Notes under the pieces: model-generated
What the model was told of the DNA's origin: nothing
The model's database searches: none
What the model saw: only the letters and a program-made list of their open reading frames with translations
Program-made: the position numbers and the translations under genes
Assembly: GCF_021462825.1 (NCBI RefSeq)
Contig: NZ_JAKEEB010000027.1
Span: 1 to 64,000 of the forward strand
Length of the DNA stretch: 64,000 bases
From: Streptomyces glomeratus
GTDB lineage: Bacteria; Actinomycetota; Actinomycetes; Streptomycetales; Streptomycetaceae
Reading direction: 5' to 3'
Part shown: positions 41,475 to 49,908 of the stretch, piece by piece
How positions within the stretch are numbered: position 1 is the stretch's first letter
How the letters are laid out: every line of letters starts with the position of its first letter

Positions 41475-41867
41475 TCAGTTGATCTCCAACGGCCCGCTAC
41501 TCTCCGACCGGCCGAGTGCCTCGTCCAGCGACGCCGCCGGCGGAAGCAACTCGGCCAGGCGGGTGAGGCGCAGGATGCGCAGCGTCAGCGGATGGGTGCA
41601 GACCAGATGCAGCGTGCCGCCCCGCGCGAGTACCCGACGCCTGGCGCGGAAGAGCAGCCGCAGCCCCGAGCAGTCGAAGAACTCCGCCGGCCGCAGGTCG
41701 ATGACGATCCGCGGCGCCGGACGGCCGGTCGCGGAGTCCAGGAACGGCGTGATCTCCAGGGCCGCGACGACATCGATCTCGCCGTGGAACTCGAGCACCA
41801 GATGACCGCGGTCCCGGTGGATGCGCAGATACCGGGGGAGGGGTGCGGGGCCGTGCTGCATCGACAT
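41475..41867 (-). CDS. STAS-domain anti-sigma factor antagonist
   Basis: 130 residues from ATG 41867 with GGTGGAGG upstream. STAS fold: RGHLVLEFHGEIDVVAALEITPFLD, PRIVIDLRPAEFFDCSGLRLLFRARRR, GTLHLVCTHPLTLRILRLTRLAELL. The Ser in FDCSGLRLL is the residue that an anti-sigma kinase phosphorylates; unphosphorylated, the protein binds the anti-sigma factor and frees the sigma. No anti-sigma or sigma gene adjoins. Possible partners in the window are the SigB-type sigma (0.8 kb) and the two SpoIIE phosphatases. Confidence 0.9.
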   Translation of the reverse strand: MSMQHGPAPLPRYLRIHRDRGHLVLEFHGEIDVVAALEITPFLDSATGRPAPRIVIDLRPAEFFDCSGLRLLFRARRRVLARGGTLHLVCTHPLTLRILRLTRLAELLPPAASLDEALGRSESSGPLEIN

Positions 41868-41957
41868 CGCCTCCACCGACTCCGGGCTCGAAGGAACCCA
41901 ACGGCCATGCGCGTTAGGCAAGTTATCTCGGTGGAGTGAATTCCAGCATGTTCGATT

Positions 41958-41967
41958 GACATATGTC
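41958..41967. promoter_or_regulatory. palindrome GACATATGTC in the STAS promoter region
   Basis: A perfect 10-base palindrome in a markedly AT-rich 80-base stretch, about 91 bases before the STAS start codon and close to the end of the oxidoreductase gene. It may be part of the STAS promoter; its short length makes this uncertain. Confidence 0.35.
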
Positions 41968-42001
41968 TTCTATTTGTGGAGCGTGCCACGCTGACGGTAC
42001 G

Positions 42002-42958
42002 TCAGTCCACCAGCAGAACCAGCTTGCCCGTGGTCCGGCCGGTGTCGCCGATCTCGTGCGCCTTGGCGGCATCCGCAAGCGGGAACGTCCCGGAGATCGT
42101 GGCGCGCAGCTTGCCCTCCGCGACGAGCCCGGCGATGGCCCTCATACCGTGCTGGTCGGCGTCGACGAGCATCTCGGTCGCGCGTACCCCGAGCCTTTCG
42201 GCCTCCAGGGGCAGCTCCTTCGATCCCTCCGGCAGGATCGTGACCAGAATTCCGCCCGCACGCAGGGTGCGCAGCGAGCGCTGGACGTAGTCGCCGCCGA
42301 TCGTGTCCAGGACCACGTCCACGTCCCGCACCGTCTCCGCGAAGTCGGTCTCCCGGTAGTCGACCAGTTCGTCCGCGCCCAGTTCGCGCAGGAAGTCGTG
42401 CTTGCCCGCGCTGGCCGTGCCGATGACATACGCGCCGCGCGCCTTGGCAATCTGCACGGCCACGTGCCCGACGCCGCCGGCGGCCGCGTGGATCAGCACC
42501 CGCTGTCCGGGCCGCAGCTGGGCCGTCTCGACCAGGGCCTGCCAGGCGGTCAGCGAGACCAGCGGAAGCGCGGCGGCCTGGGTGTGGTCGATGTTCGAGG
42601 GCTTGTGGGTGAGGGCGCGGGCGGGGACGGTGACGTACTCGGCGTGCGAGCCATGGCCGAACGGGTAGGGCAGCATGCCGAAGACTTCGTCCCCGGTCCG
42701 GAAGAGGGCGACGCCGAGTCCGGTCTCCTCGACCACGCCGGAGACGTCCCAGCCGAGGACGAACGGCGGCCGGCCGAGGAATCCGCCGGTGGCCCGGTGC
42801 TTCCAGTCGGTCGGGTTGACCCCGGCCGCGCGTACCCGGACCAGCACCTCGTTCGGTCGCGGTGCGGGGCGCTCCAGCCGTACTTCCTTGAGGACCTCGG
42901 GACCGCCGAGGACGTCCTGGCCGATGGCGCGCATGGTGTTGGTGTTCACAGTGCTCAT
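42002..42958 (-). CDS. NADP-dependent zinc-free alcohol dehydrogenase/quinone oxidoreductase (MDR family)
   Basis: 318 residues. GroES-like N-terminal domain (VLVRVRAAGVNPTDWKHRATGGFLG, LGWDVSGVVEETG, GDEVFGMLPYPFGHGSHAEYVTVPA) and Rossmann domain (LRPGQRVLIHAAAGGVGHVAVQIAKARGAYVIGTAS, DVVLDTIGGDYVQRSL). The zinc ligands of true alcohol dehydrogenases are missing, as in quinone oxidoreductases. It is divergent from the GlxA-type regulator, and a 10-base inverted repeat between them suggests that the regulator controls it. Confidence 0.9.
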   Translation of the reverse strand: MSTVNTNTMRAIGQDVLGGPEVLKEVRLERPAPRPNEVLVRVRAAGVNPTDWKHRATGGFLGRPPFVLGWDVSGVVEETGLGVALFRTGDEVFGMLPYPFGHGSHAEYVTVPARALTHKPSNIDHTQAAALPLVSLTAWQALVETAQLRPGQRVLIHAAAGGVGHVAVQIAKARGAYVIGTASAGKHDFLRELGADELVDYRETDFAETVRDVDVVLDTIGGDYVQRSLRTLRAGGILVTILPEGSKELPLEAERLGVRATEMLVDADQHGMRAIAGLVAEGKLRATISGTFPLADAAKAHEIGDTGRTTGKLVLLVD

Positions 42959-42994
42959 GGTGTGCCAGCCTGCCGGGGTCCGCCGCTCGAGAAA

Positions 42995-43031
42995 ATGGCA
43001 CGATTGCCAACCTTCGATAGGATCGTGCCAT
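42995..43031. promoter_or_regulatory. operator ATGGCACGAT-N17-ATCGTGCCAT
   Basis: Exact 10-base arms at 42995-43004 and 43022-43031 with a 17-base spacer, between the divergent oxidoreductase and regulator genes. The right arm runs into the ATG of the regulator (43030), so binding would block its own expression. Confidence 0.75.
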
Positions 43032-43977
43032 GCAGCGTGTGGAACGGATCGTGGTCCTGGCGCTCGAGGGCGTCTATCCCTTCGAGCTGGGCATCCCCAG
43101 CCGGATCTTCGGCGCGGCCGAGGGGCGGTACGAGGTGCTGACCTGTTCGGTCGACGGGCGGCCGGTGCGCAGCAACGCGGACTTCTCGATCGCCGTGGAG
43201 CGCGGGCCGGAGGTGCTGGCCACGGCCGACACCGTGGTGGTCGCCTCCGTCGCGCCGTCCTACATCACCTCGGAGCTTGCGCCGGAGGTCGCCGCCGCCC
43301 TCGCACAGATCCGTCCCGACGCGCGGATCGTCTCCATCTGCACGGCGGCCTTCGTCCTCGCGGCGGCCGGCCTGCTGGACGGACGGAAGGCGACCACCCA
43401 CTGGCAGGTCGTCGACCGGTTCCGCCGTATGTACCCGCATGTCGACCTCGATCCGGACGTCCTCTTCGTCGACGACGGGCGGGTCCTCACCTCCGCCGGA
43501 GCCGCCTCCGGGGTCGACGTCTGTCTGCACATCGTGCGCACGGACCACGGCAGTGAGCTGGCCAACGCGGTGGCCCGCCGGTGCGTGGTGCCGCCGTTCC
43601 GGGACGGCGGCCAAGCGCAGTACATCGAGCAGCCGGTGCCGCAGCACGGGGCGGCGAGCACGGCCGCGGCCCGTTCCTGGGCCCTCGAACACCTCGATGA
43701 GTCCCTTGCGCTGGCCGATCTCGCCCGGCACGCCGGGATGAGCCTGCGCACCTTCGCCCGCCGATTCCAGGAGGAGGTGGGCATGAGCCCCGGCCGATGG
43801 CTCATCCAGCAGCGTGTCGCCCGCGCCCGTCACCTGCTGGAGTCCACCGATCTTCCGGTGGACCAGATCGCCGGGGAGGTCGGCTTCGCCACGGGGGCCT
43901 CCCTGCGGCAGCACCTGCACGCGGCGATCGGGGTGTCACCGCAGGCCTACCGGCGCACGTTCCAGGCGGCGCGCTGA
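43030..43977 (+). CDS. GlxA-type AraC-family regulator (DJ-1/PfpI sensor domain plus AraC HTH)
   Basis: 315 residues. The N-terminal DJ-1/PfpI-like domain (IVVLALEGVYPFELGIPSRIFG, VVVASVAPS, RIVSICTAAFVLAAAGLLDGRKATTHW) carries the Cys in SICTAAF at the place of the PfpI nucleophile. The C-terminal AraC domain has two HTHs: LADLARHAGMSLRTFARRFQEEVGMSPGRWL and VDQIAGEVGFATGASLRQHLHAAIGVSPQAYRR. Regulators of this type sense small metabolites. It is divergent from the MDR oxidoreductase. The ATG overlaps the right arm of the inverted repeat. Confidence 0.92.
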   Translation: MQRVERIVVLALEGVYPFELGIPSRIFGAAEGRYEVLTCSVDGRPVRSNADFSIAVERGPEVLATADTVVVASVAPSYITSELAPEVAAALAQIRPDARIVSICTAAFVLAAAGLLDGRKATTHWQVVDRFRRMYPHVDLDPDVLFVDDGRVLTSAGAASGVDVCLHIVRTDHGSELANAVARRCVVPPFRDGGQAQYIEQPVPQHGAASTAAARSWALEHLDESLALADLARHAGMSLRTFARRFQEEVGMSPGRWLIQQRVARARHLLESTDLPVDQIAGEVGFATGASLRQHLHAAIGVSPQAYRRTFQAAR

Positions 43978-43988
43978 CGGGCTCCCGC

Positions 43989-44552
43989 TCACCGGCTGCG
44001 ATGCAAGGCGACCAGCAACTGCCAGGACTGATCGGCGATCTGACGCGGTGACGCCTCGATGAGGCCGTGCAGCCAGTCCGCCAGCACGCCCGCGAAGGAG
44101 GCGGCCACGGCGGACGCCACCAGGGGGGCGTCGGCGGCGCCCGCGAGTTCGCGCTCGGCAAGGCTTCGGGCGCGCAGATCCCGGTGCAGGACCCGGCCGA
44201 GCGGTCCGCCGCCCCCCGGAGTGAGCAGCGTGCGGTAGAGGGCGGCGTGCGGGGCGAGCCCGGCGAAGAAGTCATTCAGGGCCGCGGGGGCGTGCACCGG
44301 GTCCGGCCGGCCGCGCCAGGCGTGCAGCGCGGCCACGGCCTCCCGTACGACATCGGCGCAGGCGTCGACGGCCAGTGCCTCCAGGTCCGCGTAGTGCACG
44401 TAGAACGTGGCGCGCCCGACCCCGGCCCGGCGCACCAGCGCGGCGACGCTGACCTCGTCGAGGGGGCGTTCGGCGCACTCCCGCAACAGGGCTTCCCGTA
44501 GCCGCGCGCGGGTGCGGGAAGCCCGGGGATCCACCGGTGGCACCGCGGTCAT
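43989..44552 (-). CDS. TetR-family transcriptional regulator
   Basis: 187 residues from ATG 44552, overlapping the stop of the DUF1304 gene (ATGA). HTH: RTRARLREALLRECAERPLDEVSVAALVRRAGVGRATFYVHYADLEALA. The ligand domain shows FFAGLAPHAALYRTLL and VAASFAGVLADWLHGLIEASPRQIADQSW. It is the second gene of a two-gene operon and probably represses that operon through the paired sites at 44942-44978. Confidence 0.9.
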   Translation of the reverse strand: MTAVPPVDPRASRTRARLREALLRECAERPLDEVSVAALVRRAGVGRATFYVHYADLEALAVDACADVVREAVAALHAWRGRPDPVHAPAALNDFFAGLAPHAALYRTLLTPGGGGPLGRVLHRDLRARSLAERELAGAADAPLVASAVAASFAGVLADWLHGLIEASPRQIADQSWQLLVALHRSR

Positions 44553-44911
44553 CGCGCCACCACCACGGCGGCCAGGGCGAGCGCGCCGGGCAGCGCCTGG
44601 GCGACCAGAATCCGCCGGTTGGCGGTGGCGGCCCCGAACATGCCCGCGATCACCACGCAGGCCAGGAAGAAGACCCGTACACGGAACCCGGTCGGATCGG
44701 CGGCGAGGAGCCCCCACGCCAGACCGGCCGCCAGGAAGCCGTTGTACAGACCCTGGTTGGCGGCCAACGGCGCCGTGGCGCGCGCCATCTCGGGCCCGAA
44801 CCCGTGCAGCCCGCGCCCGGGCTTCTTCTCCCAGAGGAACATCTCCATCACGAGAATGTACGCATGCAGGACGGCCACCAGCCCGACCAGTACGTTCGCC
44901 ACGATCTCCAT
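44549..44911 (-). CDS. DUF1304 membrane protein
   Basis: 120 residues with four membrane helices: VANVLVGLVAVLHAYILVMEMFLW, QGLYNGFLAAGLAWGLLAA, FRVRVFFLACVVIAGMFGAAT, ILVAQALPGALALAAVVVA. The signatures HAYILVMEMFLWEKPRGRG-like WEKKPGRGLHGF and NQGLYNGFLAAGL are typical of DUF1304. Unknown function; relatives are often next to TetR genes, as here. Confidence 0.9.
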   Translation of the reverse strand: MEIVANVLVGLVAVLHAYILVMEMFLWEKKPGRGLHGFGPEMARATAPLAANQGLYNGFLAAGLAWGLLAADPTGFRVRVFFLACVVIAGMFGAATANRRILVAQALPGALALAAVVVAR

Positions 44912-44941
44912 CGCCGACCGACCTCCACCCCGAAAAAGTTA

Positions 44942-44978
44942 CTGGACAGGTGTCCAGCATACCTGGACAGGTGTCTTG
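44942..44978. promoter_or_regulatory. paired TetR operators CTGGACA-GG-TGTCCAG
   Basis: The first site is perfect: CTGGACA (44942-44948), GG, TGTCCAG (44951-44957). A second begins at 44963 (CTGGACA, GG, TGTCTTG). They are 21 bases apart, so two repressor dimers would sit on the same DNA face, about 30-65 bases before the DUF1304 start codon. Confidence 0.8.
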
Positions 44979-45009
44979 GAATCACGTGATCTTCGGGGTG
45001 CGGCCGGCG

Positions 45010-46641
45010 TCAGGCGCCGGGCGCCGTGAACACGCGCTCGCCCCCGACATAGGTGAGCGCCACGCCTGTCCCGCCGATCTCCTCGGGTGGGCCCGCGTAC
45101 GGGTCGCGGTCCAGCACCACCAGGTCCGCCAGCGCCCCGGGGCTGATACGGCCGGTGTCGTCGAGGTGGTTCACATACGCCGATCCCGCCGTGTACGCCG
45201 TCAGCGCCGTCGTCAGGCCGATACGTTCCGCGGGCAGGAAGGCCGGGGCGGAGCCGCCCGGCAGAACCCGGTTGACCGCGACATGGATCCCGTGCAGCGG
45301 GTCGGGGCTGCTGACCGGCCAGTCGCTGCCCGCCGCGAGCCTCGCCCCGGAGCGCAGGAGGGCGCCGAACGGGTACTGCAGGGCGGCCCGTTCGGCTCCC
45401 AGGAACGGGATGGTCAGCTCGTCCATCTGCGGTTCGTGCGCGGCCCACAGCGGCTGGACGGTCGCCGTGGCACCGAGCCGTGCGAAGCGCGGGACGTCGT
45501 TCGGATGCACGATCTGCAGATGGGCCAGGTGCGGTCTGGTGTCGCGGCGCCCGTTGGCCTCGCGGGCCGCCTCGACGGCGTCCAGCGCGTCCCGTACGGC
45601 CCGGTCGCCCAGCGCATGGAAGTGGCACTGGAAGCCGAGCGCGTCCAACTCGGAGACATACGAGGGGAGCCGGGCGGGGTCGAGGAAGCTGGTGCCCCGG
45701 TTCGCGGTGGCACAGCCGCACCCGTCCAGATACGGGTCGAGCAGCGCAGCCGTGCCGGTCTCGGCGATCCCGTCCAGCATCAGCTTGACGCTGCCCGCGC
45801 GGAACCGGCCGTGGCTCAGGGCGGCCCGGCGCTCGACGAGTTCGGGGATCTGCTCGGCGCCGCGCTCGCGGTCCCACCACAGCGCGCCGACGACCCGGGC
45901 GGTCAGCGAGCCGTCGCGGGCCGCCGTGAGATACGCCCCGGACGGGTCGTCCATCCCCAGGAAGTCGCCGACGAGGGCGTCCTGCCAGGCCGTGATGCCG
46001 AGCGCGTGCAGATGCCGCTGGGCGTACAGCAGCGCGGCGAGCAGATCGGCGGTGGTGGCCGCGGGCGTCAGCCGGCCGACGTGGCTCATGGCCCCCTCCT
46101 GGAGCATGCCCGTGGGCTCCCCGGAGGCGTCGCGCTCGAACCGTCCGTCGGCCGGATCGGGAGTGTCGCGGGTGATGCCCGCGAGTTCCAGGGCACGGCT
46201 GTTGACCCAGGCGCCGTGATGGTCGCGGTTCACCAGGTGCACCGGCCGGTCCGGGACCACCGCATCCAGCAGCTCCCTGGTCGGTGTCCCGCCCTCGAAC
46301 GCCTCCAGAGACCAGCCGCCGCCGGTGATCCACTCGCGGTCCGGATGCGCCTCGGCGTACGCGCGGACGGCGGCCAGGGTGTCCTCGGCGGTCCTCGCGC
46401 GGGTGAGGTCGCACCGGGTGAGTTCGAGCCCGGCCGGGACGGGGTGGACGTGCGCGTCCTGGAATCCGGGCAGCAACAGCCGTCCGGCCAGGTCGACCAC
46501 CTCGGTCCTCGGACCCGTGAGTTCGCGAGCCGCGCCGTCGCCGACCGCGGCGATCCGGTCACCGGCGACCGCCACCGAGGTGGTGAAGGGCCCGTCGGGG
46601 GTGAGGACGGGGCCACCGGTGAAGAGAAGATCGGCGTGCAT
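45010..46641 (-). CDS. amidohydrolase family protein (YtcJ/amidohydrolase 3 type)
   Basis: 543 residues. Metal-dependent TIM barrel: DLAGRLLLPGFQDAHVHPVPAG (first two His ligands), HLVNRDHHGAWVNSRALELAGI, SVKLMLDGIAETGTAALLDPY (Lys), CHFHALGDRAVRDALD (His), ARLAAGSDWPVSSPDPLHGI (catalytic Asp). YtcJ-like enzymes hydrolyse N-substituted amides such as formyl groups; the substrate here is unknown. No signal peptide. GGAG lies 7 bases before ATG 46641. Neighbours do not form an evident pathway. Confidence 0.9.
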   Translation of the reverse strand: MHADLLFTGGPVLTPDGPFTTSVAVAGDRIAAVGDGAARELTGPRTEVVDLAGRLLLPGFQDAHVHPVPAGLELTRCDLTRARTAEDTLAAVRAYAEAHPDREWITGGGWSLEAFEGGTPTRELLDAVVPDRPVHLVNRDHHGAWVNSRALELAGITRDTPDPADGRFERDASGEPTGMLQEGAMSHVGRLTPAATTADLLAALLYAQRHLHALGITAWQDALVGDFLGMDDPSGAYLTAARDGSLTARVVGALWWDRERGAEQIPELVERRAALSHGRFRAGSVKLMLDGIAETGTAALLDPYLDGCGCATANRGTSFLDPARLPSYVSELDALGFQCHFHALGDRAVRDALDAVEAAREANGRRDTRPHLAHLQIVHPNDVPRFARLGATATVQPLWAAHEPQMDELTIPFLGAERAALQYPFGALLRSGARLAAGSDWPVSSPDPLHGIHVAVNRVLPGGSAPAFLPAERIGLTTALTAYTAGSAYVNHLDDTGRISPGALADLVVLDRDPYAGPPEEIGGTGVALTYVGGERVFTAPGA

Positions 46642-46895
46642 GGTTCTCCGTTCCGTCGAAGGGCGCCGGAGGGCCGGCCGGGGGTGACCGGGATGGGCCC
46701 CGGCCGATCGGCTCGTCGGGCCGCGCGTCGCGCGGAAAAGGGCGTAAGCGATCGAGTATCGCCGAACTTCTGCCGCGCGTACCGGCGTTGGCGGCCGGTA
46801 GCAGGGCGCGCCGCCGAGTGAAACCCGGGGACGGGGTATCCGGGGACCCATGGGGGGCGGGGTGGCCCCGCCCCGGACCTCTCAGGGAGGAAGGC

Positions 46896-47288
46896 ATGAC
46901 ACTGGTCATGGCGGGCGTCGTGGTCCTGGACTGCGCCGAGCCCGAGAAGCTCGCAGTGTTCTACAGGGAACTCCTCGGCGCCGAGGAGACCGACGCGACC
47001 GCGAACCGGGTGGAGGTTCGCAGCCCCGACGGGATGCGGATGGCGTTCCGCCGTGACACCAACGCCACCCCGCCGAGCTGGCCCCGCCCCGAGAACTCCC
47101 TCCAGGTGCATCTGGACTTCCTGGTCGACGACCTCGACGAGGCCGAGCGCAGGGTGGTCGGCCTGGGCGGCCGTCCACTGGAGGCCAAGGACGCGGCGGG
47201 GCCGTTCGAGGAACGCGGTTATGCCGACCCCGCCGGGCACTCCTTCACCCTGCGCCTGACCCGGGCCACGGGGCCGAAGCAGGGGTGA
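46896..47288 (+). CDS. VOC-family protein (glyoxalase/bleomycin-resistance-like)
   Basis: 130 residues, two beta-alpha-beta-beta-beta units: VMAGVVVLDCAEPEKLAVFYRELLGAEE and LQVHLDFLVDDLDEAERRVVGLGGRPLEAKD, ending YADPAGHSFTLRL. The His in VHLDF and the acid residues nearby are candidate metal ligands. A strong GGGAGGAAGG precedes ATG 46896. Probably a small hydrophobic-ligand or dioxygenase-type protein; not assignable further. Confidence 0.85.
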   Translation: MTLVMAGVVVLDCAEPEKLAVFYRELLGAEETDATANRVEVRSPDGMRMAFRRDTNATPPSWPRPENSLQVHLDFLVDDLDEAERRVVGLGGRPLEAKDAAGPFEERGYADPAGHSFTLRLTRATGPKQG

Positions 47289-47319
47289 GGCGGCGCATGG
47301 CCGTGCGGCGGCGTGGGAC

Positions 47320-47625
47320 TCAGTCCCGGCCGCCGTTGGTCCTGGCCGGCCACACACCCGTCGACCGCTCGATCGCCTTCGCTCCCGTGCGGTCCGCCAC
47401 ACTGCGTGCCACGGCGAAGAGGGCGCCCTGGACGGCCGCCGCGAGCAGCACCTCGCCCCAGCCGCGGTCCTTGTCCAGCGCGTCGGGCGCGTCGTCCTCG
47501 TGGCGGATCGCCTTCCACGCCGTGCGGAAGGCGAGCCCCGCGAGGGCGCCGCTCGCCCAGCCGAGGGCGAATCCCACCGGCTTGTAGACCAGCGGAAGCT
47601 TCGCCTTCTTCTTGTCCTTGGCCAC
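47320..47625 (-). CDS. DUF4235 membrane protein
   Basis: 101 residues from GTG 47625 (GAGAGG upstream). A lysine-rich N-terminus (VAKDKKKAKLPLVYKPVGFALGWASGALAGLAFRTAWKAI) and a second helix (WGEVLLAAAVQGALFAVARSVADRTGAKAIERSTGVWP) fit DUF4235, a small actinobacterial membrane-protein family of unknown role. Confidence 0.9.
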   Translation of the reverse strand: MAKDKKKAKLPLVYKPVGFALGWASGALAGLAFRTAWKAIRHEDDAPDALDKDRGWGEVLLAAAVQGALFAVARSVADRTGAKAIERSTGVWPARTNGGRD

Positions 47626-47713
47626 GTTCCTCTCCTGTCCTTTGCTGTGCTGTCTGTCAACCTGCTGCCCGCGCGCCCGCGTACCGCGCGTCGCGGCCGC
47701 TGCCGCCCCGCCG

Positions 47714-48724
47714 TCAGGGCCGGCCCGCGGCCGGCACCTCCTCGCGCGCGGGCACCGGACCCGGCGGCGTGCCGTCACCGAACGGGCGCCCGCCCAGCCC
47801 CTCCCGGCCGTGCGGCGAGAGCCAGCCGGCCAGGTCCGGTCCGAGCGGCACGATCCCGGTCGGGTTGATGCCCGTGTGGACCTGGTAGTAGTGCCGTTTG
47901 ATGTGGTCGAAGTCGACGGTGTCCCCGAAACCGGGCGTCTGGTACAGGTCGCGGGCGTACGCCCACAGCACCGGGTCCTCGGCCAGCTTCCGGCGGTTGC
48001 ACTTGAAGTGGCCGTGGTAGACGGGGTCGAAACGTACGAGTGTGGTGAACAGCCGGATGTCGGCCTCGGTGATCGTGTCGCCGACCAGGTACCGTCGCCC
48101 GGCCAGGCGCTCCGACAGCCACTCCAGCCGGCGGAACACATCGGTGCACGCCTGCTCGTACTCGGTCTGGCCGGTGGCGAAACCGGCCCGGTAGACGCCG
48201 TTGTTGAGGTCCTCGTACACGACCCGCATCACGTCGTCGATCTCGTCACGCAGTCGCTCGGGGTACAGGTCCGGCGCCCCTTCGCGGTGCAGCGCCGTCC
48301 ACTCGGTGGCCAGATCGAGGGTGATCTGCTGGAAGTCGTTGGTCACCAGCCGACCGCTCGGCACGTCCACGACGGCGGGCACGCTCACGCCGCCCGGATA
48401 GCCGGTCTCCCGGGCGTTGTATGCCTCACTGAGAAAGCGGATGCCGAGGACGGGGTCACGGCCGCCGGGGTCGAGGGTGAACCGCCAGCTGCGGTCGTCC
48501 TGGACCGGATCGGCGATGGCCAGCGACAGGGCGTCCTCCAGGCCGAGCAGCCGCCGCGAGATCACGGCGCGGCTCGCCCAGGGGCAGGCCCGGCTGACCA
48601 CCAGCCGGTAGCGGCCCTCCGCCACCGGCCAGCCGTCGCGCCCGTCCGCCGTGACGCGGTCGGCGAAGTGACTCCTGGACCTCTTGAACTGCTTCTTCCC
48701 GTACGCGCTGTTGCCGTCGGCCAT
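47714..48724 (-). CDS. Xi-class glutathione S-transferase (glutathionyl-hydroquinone reductase-like)
   Basis: 336 residues. Thioredoxin-like half with the catalytic motif VSRACPWASRAVISRRLLGLEDALSLAIADP (Cys of CPWA), SVPAVVDVPSGRLVTNDFQQI, then the helical half (VYEDLNNGVYRAGFATGQTEYEQAC, LVGDTITEADIRLFTTLVRFDPVYHGHFKCNRRKLAEDP, and HYYQVHTGINPTGIVPLGP). Xi-class enzymes reduce glutathionyl-hydroquinones, but actinomycetes use mycothiol and not glutathione, so its thiol partner is probably mycothiol or another. The C-terminal 35 residues (RPFGDGTPPGPVPAREEVPAAGRP) are a disordered extension. Confidence 0.92.
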   Translation of the reverse strand: MADGNSAYGKKQFKRSRSHFADRVTADGRDGWPVAEGRYRLVVSRACPWASRAVISRRLLGLEDALSLAIADPVQDDRSWRFTLDPGGRDPVLGIRFLSEAYNARETGYPGGVSVPAVVDVPSGRLVTNDFQQITLDLATEWTALHREGAPDLYPERLRDEIDDVMRVVYEDLNNGVYRAGFATGQTEYEQACTDVFRRLEWLSERLAGRRYLVGDTITEADIRLFTTLVRFDPVYHGHFKCNRRKLAEDPVLWAYARDLYQTPGFGDTVDFDHIKRHYYQVHTGINPTGIVPLGPDLAGWLSPHGREGLGGRPFGDGTPPGPVPAREEVPAAGRP

Positions 48725-48825
48725 GCTGCCTCTCCTGACGTGGGCGTCCGCCCGCACGGAAGGCGGGTTCCCCGTTTTGCGCCTCGGCACCGTGTGAGGC
48801 CGGTGGATCGGGGCAGTCGGGCGAC

Positions 48826-49890
48826 GTGAGCGGGACATCTTCCAACACGGGACAGTCGGCACGGCCCCGGCCGGCGGGGGAGCCTTCGCACCGCGAGGCG
48901 CCCGGCCACGGAACCGGAGGGCGTGGCGGGAGCTCGGACGGCAGGACTCGGGTGACGGTGCTCGTGGCACTCGGCGCGAACCTGGTGATCGCCGTCGCCA
49001 AGGCCGTGGGCGGACTCCTCGCGGGCTCGCCCGCCCTGCTGTCGGAGGCCGCTCACTCCGTCGCCGACAGCCTGAACGAGATCTTCCTGCTGGCCGCCCT
49101 GCGCCGCAGCCGCCGCCCGGCCGACCGGCGACATCCCTTCGGCTATGGCAAGGAGCGGTTCTTCTGGTCGCTGCTCGCGGCCGTCGGCATCTTCGTGATG
49201 GGCGGCTGTTTCTCCTTCTTCCAGGGCCTCGAAGCCCTGAAAGGCGGCGCCAAGGAGTCACACAGCGGCTATGTGGCGGGGCTCGCCGTGCTCGTCGTGG
49301 CGCTGCTGTCGGAGGGCGGCTCCCTGGTGCGGGCCCTGCACCAGGTGCACCGGCAGCACGATACGGCCGCCCAGGCGCTGCGGGACCCGGCTCTGCGCAC
49401 GGTGCTCGCCGAGGACAGCACGGCGGTGCTCGGCGTGGTCCTCGCGATCGCCGGTATGGCGCTGCACATGGCCACGGGGAACGTCGTGTGGGAGGCGTCC
49501 GCCTCGCTCGCCATCGGTGTGCTGCTCGTGTACGTCGCCTACCGCCTCGGCCGGGAGGCCCGGGACCAGCTGATCGGCCAGGCGGCCGACCCGGAGCTGA
49601 GCGACCGGATCCGCGCGCTGCTGAAGGCACAGCCCGAGATCGACAGTGTGGAGGCGCTGCTCACCATGCAACTGGGCCTCGACTCCCTTCTGGTCGCCGC
49701 GCGCGTCGACCTGGTCCCCGGCCTGGACAGCGAAGAGGTCGAGGAGGTCGCGGTGCGCATCAAACGCTCGGTCGCGCACACCGTCCCGGAGACCCACCAG
49801 GTGTTCCTCGACATCACGGACGCCCCGACCCGCGCGGCGGAGCGGCGTGAGGGTGGCCCCGCCGCGGCGGGCGAGCCCGGCGGGACCTGA
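48826..49890 (+). CDS. cation diffusion facilitator (CDF) family metal transporter
   Basis: 354 residues from GTG 48826. A disordered N-terminal tail of about 40 residues precedes six membrane helices; metal-site residues are HSVADS in helix II (SEAAHSVADSLNEIFLL) and the LAEDSTAVLGVVLAI helix V. HPFGYGKERFFWSLLAAVG follows helix II, as in the family. The C-terminal cytoplasmic domain (SDRIRALLKAQPEIDSVEALLTMQLGLDSLLVAARVDLVPGLDSEEVEEVA) is typical. It probably exports Zn, Fe or Mn against protons; the ion cannot be told. It is divergent from the GST gene. Confidence 0.9.
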   Translation: MSGTSSNTGQSARPRPAGEPSHREAPGHGTGGRGGSSDGRTRVTVLVALGANLVIAVAKAVGGLLAGSPALLSEAAHSVADSLNEIFLLAALRRSRRPADRRHPFGYGKERFFWSLLAAVGIFVMGGCFSFFQGLEALKGGAKESHSGYVAGLAVLVVALLSEGGSLVRALHQVHRQHDTAAQALRDPALRTVLAEDSTAVLGVVLAIAGMALHMATGNVVWEASASLAIGVLLVYVAYRLGREARDQLIGQAADPELSDRIRALLKAQPEIDSVEALLTMQLGLDSLLVAARVDLVPGLDSEEVEEVAVRIKRSVAHTVPETHQVFLDITDAPTRAAERREGGPAAAGEPGGT

Positions 49891-49908
49891 CGACGCCCCC
49901 CGGCGGGG

